Assembly: GCA_049318625.1 (NCBI GenBank)
Contig: JBMOGA010000065.1
Coordinates: 1-20,616 of the forward strand
Direction: 5' to 3'
Source of the DNA: JBMOGA01 sp049318625
Lineage (GTDB): Bacteria > Pseudomonadota > Alphaproteobacteria > Rhizobiales > Hyphomicrobiaceae
DNA length: 20,616 nt
The translations under genes were made by a program, and so were the position numbers. Position 1 is the first letter of the stretch; the number at the start of each line of letters is the position of its first letter. This document shows, piece after piece, positions 14,687 to 20,616 of this stretch. Below the pieces are notes generated by a model. It was not told where the DNA came from. It did not search any database and saw only the letters and a program-made list of their open reading frames with translations.

Positions 14687-16402
14687 ATGCGCTCGCCGGT
14701 CAAGAGTTGGAGACTGACTTTCTCCATTAGTTGCCTCATCGTTCTCGGGATGGTGATCTCATCCACCTCCTTGTTGTTCGTCGTACATCGCAAGCTCACC
14801 AGCGAAGGCGAGGCCTCCGCGACGGCGCGGCAGCTGTCGTCGCTCCGCATTGCCGCGACCATTCTCGAACCGGCCGTCTCCGGAATGTCGGTCAAGTGGG
14901 CGCCGACGGGCGAGGTCGAGCGGGTCGTCGTCGATCAGATGCCGGATTTCAAAGATCACGCCTTGATCGACCGCGTCACCCGGATCACCGGCGAGCCGGC
15001 CACCGTCTTCGTCTTCGATGCCGGCCAGGACGATTTCGTCCGCCGCACGACCTCGGTCAAGAAGCCGGACGGCTCGCGCGCCGTCGGCACCGTGCTCGGC
15101 AAGGCCAGCGCGGCCAACGCGCCCGTGCGGCGCGGGGAAACGTACCTCGGCGAGGCCAAGATCTTCGACGTGCCCTACTACACGATCTATCTTCCGGTCT
15201 TCGACAAGTCGAACAAGGTCGTCGGCATCCTGTTCGCCGGCGTGAAACAAGCCGATGTGTACGCCTCTGCCAATTCACTCTTGATCGACATCGCCCTGAT
15301 CTCGGTGGTTCTGGTGGCACTGATGGCAGTCGGTGGCGTGTTCATGGCCCGCACGATCGCGCGACCGATTTCGGATCTTTCGAACCTGACCGCCCGGATC
15401 GCCAAGGACGAGACGACCGGTGAGGTTCCCTACCGCGACTGGGGCAACGAGATCGGCGACCTCGCCAAGTCGGTCGCCGTGTTGCAGAGCTTCGCGAGCG
15501 AGCGCAGCCGCCTCCATGGTGAGCAACTGCGGCAGCAGGCCACCCGCGAGGGCCGCCAGAAATCCATCGAGCAATTGATCGCCGGCTTCGAGCGCGACGT
15601 CGCGATCGTCGTCTCCAATGTCTCCGGGCATGCCGCGAAACTCGAGACAACGGCTGAATCGCTGACCAAGGTGGCCGGCACGACCACGTCGCGCGCGACG
15701 TCGGTTGCGGCGGCCTCGGACCAGGCGACGGCCAACGTCACCACGGTTGCCGCAGCCGCGGAAGAGCTGTCGCGCTCGATCAGCGAGATCTCCAGCCAGA
15801 TCGTGCTGACATCGTCCAACATGGGCAAGGCCGCCGAGGCGGCCGAGAGCACCAATCGCAAGGTGGCGGGTCTTGCGGCCGCCGCCGGCAAGATCGGCGA
15901 GGTGGTGACGCTGATCACCCAGATCGCTTCGCAGACCAACCTGCTCGCCCTCAATGCCACCATCGAGGCCGCGCGCGCCGGCGAGGCCGGTCGCGGCTTC
16001 GCCGTCGTCGCGTCCGAGGTGAAGACCCTTGCCGCGCAGACGGAGAAGGCGACCGAGACCATCGGCACCCTCGTCAACGAGATGCAGGTTTCCACCAACG
16101 AGGCGGTGGCCTCGATCGAGGCGATCGCGCGGACCATGTCGGACGTCAACGGGATGACCACGTCGATGGCGGCGGCGGTCGAGCAGCAGGGGGCGGCGAC
16201 CAACGAGATCAGCGACAACGTTCAGCAGGCGGCGCAGGGCACGCGCCACGTGAGCGAGACGATCGGCGGTCTCACGCGCGCGGCCGACGAGGCTTCGACC
16301 TCGGCCGCATCGGTGCTCAATGCGAGCCGCGAAGTCGGCGAGACGGCGCGCTCGCTCAAGCTGCGGATCGATCAGTTCCTGAAGGCCGTCAGCGCCGCCT
16401 GA
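14687..16402 (+). CDS. Methyl-accepting chemotaxis protein with periplasmic Cache-type sensor
   Basis: The 571-residue inner-membrane chemoreceptor signals to CheA/CheW. TM1 spans about 10-33. The periplasmic part of about 160 residues (VFVFDAGQDDFVRRTTSVKKPDG; GETYLGEAKIFDVPYYTIYLPVFD; KVVGILFAGV) is like a single-Cache domain. TM2 spans about 197-219. The HAMP domain (TIARPISDLSNLTARIA) runs to about 273. A long coiled coil has the conserved hairpin tip TLITQIASQTNLLALNATIE..GRGFAVVASEVKTLA around 408-449. There is no C-terminal CheR-binding pentapeptide. The ATG has GGAG eight bases upstream; an upstream open extension of 57 codons is not receptor-like. No che genes are in the window, so it is an orphan receptor whose ligand, perhaps a small carboxylate as for many Cache sensors, is unknown. 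Confidence 0.95.
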   Translation: MRSPVKSWRLTFSISCLIVLGMVISSTSLLFVVHRKLTSEGEASATARQLSSLRIAATILEPAVSGMSVKWAPTGEVERVVVDQMPDFKDHALIDRVTRITGEPATVFVFDAGQDDFVRRTTSVKKPDGSRAVGTVLGKASAANAPVRRGETYLGEAKIFDVPYYTIYLPVFDKSNKVVGILFAGVKQADVYASANSLLIDIALISVVLVALMAVGGVFMARTIARPISDLSNLTARIAKDETTGEVPYRDWGNEIGDLAKSVAVLQSFASERSRLHGEQLRQQATREGRQKSIEQLIAGFERDVAIVVSNVSGHAAKLETTAESLTKVAGTTTSRATSVAAASDQATANVTTVAAAAEELSRSISEISSQIVLTSSNMGKAAEAAESTNRKVAGLAAAAGKIGEVVTLITQIASQTNLLALNATIEAARAGEAGRGFAVVASEVKTLAAQTEKATETIGTLVNEMQVSTNEAVASIEAIARTMSDVNGMTTSMAAAVEQQGAATNEISDNVQQAAQGTRHVSETIGGLTRAADEASTSAASVLNASREVGETARSLKLRIDQFLKAVSAA

Positions 16403-16425
16403 TCGGCCGGCCGGCCGGGCGGTCG

Positions 16426-16767
16426 CTATTCGGCGACATTGCCCGGCTCGCATGGCGCCGCGATCGTGAGCGCAAGCCCCGGTACGAAGCGCATGCAGAC
16501 ACCGCGACCGGCCGCATCGGCCGGCGCATCGCGTGCCGGTCGCTCGTTGCTTGCCGCTGTGCTGCGGGCCGGCAGCGGTATCACCGGCGGCAGTGGCGCG
16601 AGCTGGAACCGGTCGGCACAGACGTCGGCCGACGAGCGATCGAGCCCAATCAGCCGGTCGGCGGCGCCTTCCGTTCCGCAATCCGCGTAGAGCGCTTCTG
16701 CCGACAGGGGTGCGCCCTGCAGCGCGAGACCTGCCGCGACGAGCGCCAACCCTTTGATCAAAGACAT
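16426..16767 (-). CDS. Small exported protein with conserved-looking cysteines
   Basis: The 113-residue protein starts with a signal peptide, MSLIKGLALVAAGLALQG, with probable cleavage after APLSAEA, then LYADCGTEGAADRLIGLDRSSADVC. The ATG has GGAGGG eight bases upstream on the minus strand. Four cysteines remain in the mature part (DCG, VCAD, VCMRF, PCEP), an even number that would allow two disulfides in the periplasm, with a Pro/Ala-rich middle (PLPPVIPLPARSTAA). No family is recognised. It converges on the chemoreceptor gene with 23 bases between stops and is divergent from the decarboxylase cluster. Confidence 0.72.
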   Translation of the reverse strand: MSLIKGLALVAAGLALQGAPLSAEALYADCGTEGAADRLIGLDRSSADVCADRFQLAPLPPVIPLPARSTAASNERPARDAPADAAGRGVCMRFVPGLALTIAAPCEPGNVAE

Positions 16768-16982
16768 CCCATGAGCCCTCCACTGATCGGACGGCCAGAT
16801 ACTGGGATAGCCGGGTGCCGCGCGCTGTTCCCGGCGGCACAGTCCGGGGATGCAGCGGACCGAACCGACAGCGCCATTTTCGTCGGGGCAGCCCGTCGTT
16901 CACGATGCTTGAGGGCGGCCGCGCGACTGGCTACTGGATGACGGACCCTTGAGCGTTTCCCAGCAGCGACGGACCGGTCCCC

Positions 16983-17525
16983 ATGAGTGCACGGCGCGAC
17001 GAGATCGATCTACAGGTCACTTGGCCGGAACATATTTTCCAGGCGCTGGTGGCCCACGATGTGCGTCAGGTGGCTTATGTCCCCGACGGCGGGCATGCGC
17101 GGCTCATCCGGAGCATCGAGGCGTGTCCGACCATGCGCGCCATCTCGCTGACCACCGAGGAGGAAGGCATTGCCCTTGCCGCCGGCGCATGGCTCGGCGG
17201 TCAGCGGGCGGCGCTGCTGATGCAGTCGAGCGGCGTCGGCAACTGCGTGAACATGCTGTCACTCGTCAAGACCTGCCGCTTCCCTCTGCTGTGCCTCGTG
17301 ACGATGCGGGGCGAGTTCGGCGAGTTCAACCCCTGGCAGGTGCCGATGGGAGCCCAGACGGCGGCCGCCTTCCAACTGATGGACGTCACCGTGCAGCGCG
17401 CCGACCGGCCCGAGGACGTCGGCGACGTCGTCAACGCCGCAGCGACGATGGCCTACGGGGGCGGCTCGGCCGTCGCCGTGCTGCTCGCCCAGCGCCTGAT
17501 CGGCGCCAAAGTTTTCACGAAGTAG
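16983..17525 (+). CDS. ThDP-dependent 2-oxoacid decarboxylase, N-terminal (PYR) subunit, sulfopyruvate/phosphonopyruvate decarboxylase-like
   Basis: The 180-residue protein is only the pyrimidine-binding domain of a thiamine-diphosphate decarboxylase. TTEEEGIALAAGAWLGG (57-73) holds the conserved Glu61 that activates the cofactor. LLMQSSGVGNCVNML (78-92) and LVTMRGEFGE (105-114) match the sulfopyruvate decarboxylase alpha (ComD) and phosphonopyruvate decarboxylase type. The cofactor diphosphate domain is missing here and is encoded by the next gene, nine bases on, so the active enzyme is probably a heteromer with sites between subunits. The ribosome site is weak. The substrate is not fixed by sequence: 3-sulfopyruvate, 3-phosphonopyruvate and other 2-oxoacids are all possible. 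It is the first gene of a five-gene plus-strand cluster. Confidence 0.85.
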   Translation: MSARRDEIDLQVTWPEHIFQALVAHDVRQVAYVPDGGHARLIRSIEACPTMRAISLTTEEEGIALAAGAWLGGQRAALLMQSSGVGNCVNMLSLVKTCRFPLLCLVTMRGEFGEFNPWQVPMGAQTAAAFQLMDVTVQRADRPEDVGDVVNAAATMAYGGGSAVAVLLAQRLIGAKVFTK

Positions 17526-17529
17526 GAGG
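17524..17529 (+). promoter_or_regulatory. Strong Shine-Dalgarno sequence for the second decarboxylase subunit
   Basis: AGGAGG overlaps the stop of the first subunit gene and lies five bases before the GTG at 17535. It fixes that GTG as the start and suggests tightly linked production of both subunits. Confidence 0.75.
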
Positions 17530-17534
17530 CCGCC

Positions 17535-18125
17535 GTGACCCCGAACCGTCGCCTGGACCGGCGTGCCGTCGCCGCCCGCCTGCTCGCCGATCGTAACGAC
17601 GCGCTCGTCGTCACCGGTCTCGGCAGCACCACCTACGATGTCGCCTCGGTCGGCGACGACGATCGCAACTTCTATCTGTGGGGTGCCATGGGTGGGGCGG
17701 CCATGATGGGCCTCGGCCTCGCGCTGGCACAGCCGAAGCGTCCGGTCATCGTCGTGACCGGCGACGGCGAAGCCCTGATGGGGCTCGGCGCTTTCGCGGC
17801 CATCGCCAAAGAGGCCCCGGGCAACTTGTCGGTCATCATTTTCGACAACGAGCTCTACGGGGAAACCGGCGCGCAGACGACGCACACAGCCCACGGCACC
17901 GATCTCGCAAAGGTCGCCGCAGCCTGCGGCGTCGGCGATGCCAAGACCGTCACCACGATGGACGAGGTCGCCGCGCTCGCCAAACGGGCCGGCACGCTCG
18001 GCACCGCGCCGACGGTCGCCATCGTCAAGATCGATACCGCCGATGCGCCACGGGTCATTCCGGTGCGCGAGGGGGCTTACAACAAGTCCCGGTTCCGCCG
18101 GGCGATCGGGCTGCCGGCGGACTGA
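17535..18125 (+). CDS. ThDP-dependent 2-oxoacid decarboxylase, C-terminal (PP) subunit, sulfopyruvate/phosphonopyruvate decarboxylase-like
   Basis: The 196-residue protein is the diphosphate-binding half. It has the metal/ThDP signature GDGEALMGLGAF... with Gly76-Asp77-Gly78 and the matching Asn105 in IIFDNELYGETG, the expected spacing. LWGAMGGAAMMGLGLALA (48-65) and DNELYGETGAQTTHTAHGTDL match sulfopyruvate decarboxylase beta (ComE) and the C-terminal half of phosphonopyruvate decarboxylase. With the preceding gene it makes one complete decarboxylase. The GTG start has AGGAGG at five bases. Neither a sulfoacetaldehyde acetyltransferase nor coenzyme M genes lie nearby, which argues against simple sulfopyruvate metabolism, though those genes could be elsewhere. 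Confidence 0.86.
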   Translation: MTPNRRLDRRAVAARLLADRNDALVVTGLGSTTYDVASVGDDDRNFYLWGAMGGAAMMGLGLALAQPKRPVIVVTGDGEALMGLGAFAAIAKEAPGNLSVIIFDNELYGETGAQTTHTAHGTDLAKVAAACGVGDAKTVTTMDEVAALAKRAGTLGTAPTVAIVKIDTADAPRVIPVREGAYNKSRFRRAIGLPAD

Positions 18126-18153
18126 GCGGGCCGGGCAAAGAGGGAGGGTCACC

Positions 18154-19041
18154 ATGGCGGGGCGCTGGACCGAGCGGCGGACGCGCTTTCGCGCGCTGAT
18201 GGCGGGGGACCGCTGCATCCATCCCGGTTCGGTTTTCGATGCGATGTCGGCCCGCATCGCGGAGGATCTCGGCTTCGAGGTCGGCATGTTCGCCGGTTCG
18301 GTCGCCTCCCTCGTCATTCTTGGCGCGCCCGACAACATCACCATCACGCTGACCGAATTCGCCGAGCAGGCGCATCGGATCTGCCGGGCCGGCAACCTGC
18401 CGCTGATGGTCGATGCCGACCACGGCTACGGCAATGCGCTCAGCGTCATGCGCACCGTCGAGGAACTGGAGACCGCCGGCATCGCCGGATTGTCCATCGA
18501 GGACACCATGCTGCCCGAACCGTTCGGGTCCGTCGGCAAGCCGCGGGTGCTGTCGATCGCGGAAGGCGCGGCCAAGATGCGGGCGGCGGTGGCGGCCCGG
18601 CGCGATCCCGACTTGCTCATCGCCGGACGAACGAGCGCCGTCGCCATCACCGGGCTCGACGACGGTGTCGCCCGCGTGAAGGCCTATTCCGAGACCGGTG
18701 TGGATGCGATTTTCCTGGTTGGCATCCGCACCCCGGCCGAACTGGATGCGGTGGCCGCGGCGACGCCGCTACCCTTGATCCTCGGTGGCGTTCCGGCCGC
18801 AATGATGGACAAGGCCCAGCTGGCGGCCCGCAACGTGCGCATCTGCCTGCAGGGGCACCAACCGATCCAGGCCGCCGTTCAGGCCGTCCACGCGACGCTG
18901 GCCGCGTTGCGCGCCGGTAACGATCCCGCCCGCCTCGACGGGCTCGCCTCGGCCGAGCTGATGCGCCGCGCCACGCGGGCCGACAGTCACGAGCGGTGGG
19001 CGCGGGATTTCCTCGGGGGACCGGAGCGGCACGGCGATTGA
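18154..19041 (+). CDS. PEP mutase/isocitrate lyase superfamily protein, oxaloacetate decarboxylase (PA4872)-like
   Basis: The 295-residue protein has GSVFDAMSARIAEDLGFEVG (25-44), VDADHGYGNALSVMRTVEEL (86-105, with the metal-binding DADH) and SIEDTMLPEPFG (114-125). These are closest to the PA4872 class of oxaloacetate decarboxylase. The PEP mutase signature EDKxxxxxNS is absent (EDT instead), so it should not make phosphonopyruvate. His235 in QGHQ seems to match the histidine described for PA4872, but the loop near 209-214 reads ILGGVP where, as I remember it, PA4872 has a tyrosine (VTYG), so the substrate may differ. The start is the ATG with GGAGGG upstream. It follows the two decarboxylase subunits by 28 bases. 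Confidence 0.82.
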   Translation: MAGRWTERRTRFRALMAGDRCIHPGSVFDAMSARIAEDLGFEVGMFAGSVASLVILGAPDNITITLTEFAEQAHRICRAGNLPLMVDADHGYGNALSVMRTVEELETAGIAGLSIEDTMLPEPFGSVGKPRVLSIAEGAAKMRAAVAARRDPDLLIAGRTSAVAITGLDDGVARVKAYSETGVDAIFLVGIRTPAELDAVAAATPLPLILGGVPAAMMDKAQLAARNVRICLQGHQPIQAAVQAVHATLAALRAGNDPARLDGLASAELMRRATRADSHERWARDFLGGPERHGD

Positions 19042-19093
19042 CATTTTCGCCGCCTCTGGGCCCTCTCGCCGCTTTCATGGTGGGGGGAAGAGC

Positions 19094-20089
19094 ATGGAGA
19101 TCGGCATCGTCGGCCTTGGCCGGATGGGCGCCAACATCGCGCGGCGACTGATGCGGGCGGGCCATGCCTGCGCCGTCTACGACAAGAGCCCGGAAGCCGT
19201 GTCGGCGATCGCAGCGGAAGGCGCCACGGCGGCCACGGATCTGGCCGATCTCGTGCACACGCTCCCGGCACCACGCACTGTATGGGTCATGCTTCCGGCG
19301 GGCGCGGTGACGGAGACGGCTGTGCGCGAACTCGCGAGCCTGCTCGCGCCCGGAGATACGATCATCGACGGCGGCAACACGTTCTGGAAGGACGACATCC
19401 GGCGCGCCGCCACGTTGGCGGCGGCCGGGCTCCACTATCTCGATGTCGGCACGTCGGGCGGCGTCTGGGGGCTCGAGCGGGGCTACTGCCTGATGATCGG
19501 CGGGGAAACCGCGGTGGTCGAACGGCTCGATCCGGTGTTCCGGGCGCTTGCGCCGGGGCGGGGCAGCATTCCCTCGACCGGCAACCGCGACGGCCGCGAC
19601 CCACGCCCCGAGCTCGGATATCTGCATGCCGGGCCACACGGCGCCGGCCACTTCGTCAAGATGATCCACAACGGGATCGAGTACGGCATGATGCAGGCGA
19701 TCGCCGAGGGCCTCGACATCCTGCGCCACGCCGGCTCCGAAAAGCTGCCGCCCGAGCACCGGCTGACGCTCGACGTCGCCGATATCACCGAGGTCTGGCG
19801 GCGGGGCAGCGTGGTGACCTCCTGGCTGCTCGACCTCACGGCCGAGGCACTCGCTGCGGACCCGGACCTCGCCACCTACTCCGGTCACGTCGAAGATTCC
19901 GGCGAGGGACGCTGGACGGTTCAGGCCGCCATCGAGGAAGCGGTGCCAGCGGAGGTGCTGACCAGCGCGCTCTATACGCGGTTCCGCTCGCGCCAGGAGC
20001 ATACGTTCGCCGAAAAGGTGCTGTCGGCCATGCGCAAGGGCTTCGGCGGCCACGCCGAGCCGCCGCGCGGCGGGGGCAAGGCGCCATGA
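19094..20089 (+). CDS. gnd: 6-phosphogluconate dehydrogenase, short (YqeC/GndA-like) decarboxylating form
   Basis: The 331-residue enzyme oxidatively decarboxylates 6-phosphogluconate to ribulose 5-phosphate. GLGRMG (7-12) is the Rossmann loop; Asp30 at the end of the second strand (VYDKSPEA) favours NAD over NADP. MLPAG (66-70), IDGGNTFWKDD (91-101) and GTSGGVWGLERG (119-130) are substrate-site motifs, and GHFVKMIHNGIEYGMMQ (185-201) holds the catalytic Lys189 and Asn193. The C-terminal helical part is short, as in the approximately 300-330 residue NAD-type enzymes rather than the 470-residue E. coli Gnd. The ATG follows GGGGGAAG. The stop overlaps the gluconokinase ATG as ATGA, so the two act together in gluconate use. 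A related 3-hydroxyacid dehydrogenase is a less likely reading. Confidence 0.92.
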   Translation: MEIGIVGLGRMGANIARRLMRAGHACAVYDKSPEAVSAIAAEGATAATDLADLVHTLPAPRTVWVMLPAGAVTETAVRELASLLAPGDTIIDGGNTFWKDDIRRAATLAAAGLHYLDVGTSGGVWGLERGYCLMIGGETAVVERLDPVFRALAPGRGSIPSTGNRDGRDPRPELGYLHAGPHGAGHFVKMIHNGIEYGMMQAIAEGLDILRHAGSEKLPPEHRLTLDVADITEVWRRGSVVTSWLLDLTAEALAADPDLATYSGHVEDSGEGRWTVQAAIEEAVPAEVLTSALYTRFRSRQEHTFAEKVLSAMRKGFGGHAEPPRGGGKAP

Positions 20090-20616
20090 GAAGCCCGACG
20101 CCGCTGCCGGCCGTCCTGGTCATCATGGGCGTATCCGGCGCGGGCAAGAGCACGGCGGGGGAGAACTTGGCCGCCGAGTTCGGCTGGCCGTTCCGTGATG
20201 CCGACAGCTTCCACCCGCCCGCGAACGTGCGCAAGATGAGTGCCGGCATCCCGCTCAACGACGACGACCGCTGGCCCTGGCTCGCCGCCATCGCGGCCTG
20301 GATCGACGAGCGACGCGCCACCGGTCAGCACGGCATCGTCACATGCTCAGCCTTGAAGCGGATCTATCGGGACCGCCTGCTCGCTGGCCGTGACGATGTC
20401 CGGCTGGTCTATCTGTCCGGCGACATCGAACTGATCGCCGACCGGATGGGCCGGCGCAAAAACCACTTCATGCCACCGGCCCTGCTCAAGAGCCAGTTCG
20501 CGGCCTTGGAAGAACCTGCCGCCGACGAGAATCCGCTGATCGTTTCGATCCACACGACACCCCGGCGTGTCGCCGAGCAGATCCTGGCGCAACTGGCGAT
20601 GGAGGAGCGCAATTAG
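20086..20616 (+). CDS. gntK: Gluconokinase
   Basis: GntK phosphorylates D-gluconate to 6-phosphogluconate with ATP in the cytosol. The 176 residues are complete; the TAG ends exactly at the last base of the window. The P-loop is GVSGAGKS (15-22). DADSFHPPANVRKMSAGIPLNDDDRWPWL (38-66) is the family's substrate region, followed by VTCSALKRIYRDRL (85-98), YLSGD (109-113) and the lid FMPPALLKSQFAALEEP (128-144). The start is joined to the 6-phosphogluconate dehydrogenase stop by an ATGA overlap, so its product is handed to the enzyme encoded just before. No gluconate transporter is visible in the window. Confidence 0.96.
   Translation: MRSPTPLPAVLVIMGVSGAGKSTAGENLAAEFGWPFRDADSFHPPANVRKMSAGIPLNDDDRWPWLAAIAAWIDERRATGQHGIVTCSALKRIYRDRLLAGRDDVRLVYLSGDIELIADRMGRRKNHFMPPALLKSQFAALEEPAADENPLIVSIHTTPRRVAEQILAQLAMEERN

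Noticed and set aside
15275..16903. A 542-codon frame antisense to the chemoreceptor gene and its neighbour.
   Set aside because: Low-complexity Arg/Gly/Leu sequence without motifs; both regions have well-supported genes in other frames.
18154..19041. Reading this gene as PEP mutase and the cluster as a phosphonate-biosynthesis start.
   Set aside because: The EDKxxxxxNS signature of PEP mutase is absent (EDT without a following NS), and the protein matches the PA4872-type oxaloacetate decarboxylases much better.

Overview
The window is a GC-rich stretch of bacterial chromosome, densely packed with genes on both strands. The gene set fits an alphaproteobacterium: a biotin-dependent propionyl-CoA carboxylase alpha subunit, a bifunctional PutA without the N-terminal DNA-binding domain, a panC-lipB pair, a Cache-type chemoreceptor, a TIGR02466-type oxygenase and a lysine/alanine-rich histone-like mini-protein. 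A Rhodospirillales- or Hyphomicrobiales-like genome is a reasonable guess; the genus cannot be told from the sequence alone. I see no insertion sequences, phage genes, integrases or CRISPR arrays, so this looks like core and semi-accessory chromosome rather than an island.

Layout. (1) Positions 1-5366: the 3' end of pccA converges on a DUF2235 alpha/beta-hydrolase gene. A gamma-glutamyltransferase-acylphosphatase pair then reads rightward and overlaps tail-to-tail with a LysR regulator. That regulator has a textbook T-N11-A box in its own upstream region. (2) 5358-6120: an intergenic region with three dyads, a 35-residue AAK-repeat protein missed by ordinary length cut-offs, a small exported protein, and a clear intrinsic terminator. 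(3) 6122-11074: panC and lipB are fused by an ATGA overlap on the minus strand, diverging from a large putA. (4) 11088-13780: a minus-strand 2OG-Fe(II) oxygenase, then a tight plus-strand trio (SnoaL/ketosteroid-isomerase-like protein, GNAT acetyltransferase, nitrilase-family amidohydrolase) joined by GTGA overlaps at both junctions. (5) 13887-16767: an elongator-type tRNA with CAT anticodon, a small three-helix membrane protein, a 358-base non-coding stretch with several dyads, a methyl-accepting chemotaxis protein, and a small exported Cys-containing protein. (6) 16983-20616: a five-gene plus-strand cluster.

The last cluster is the most unusual part. Two short genes encode the N-terminal and C-terminal halves of a thiamine-diphosphate 2-oxoacid decarboxylase of the sulfopyruvate/phosphonopyruvate decarboxylase type. 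They are followed by a PEP mutase/isocitrate lyase superfamily protein resembling the PA4872 class of oxaloacetate decarboxylase, then a short-form (probably NAD-linked) 6-phosphogluconate dehydrogenase and a gluconokinase. The first three look like a phosphonate-biosynthesis start (mutase plus decarboxylase), but the mutase signature is absent. The cluster therefore more likely handles an unidentified 2-oxoacid, linked to gluconate or a related sugar acid. I regard this as the best candidate for an undescribed pathway here.
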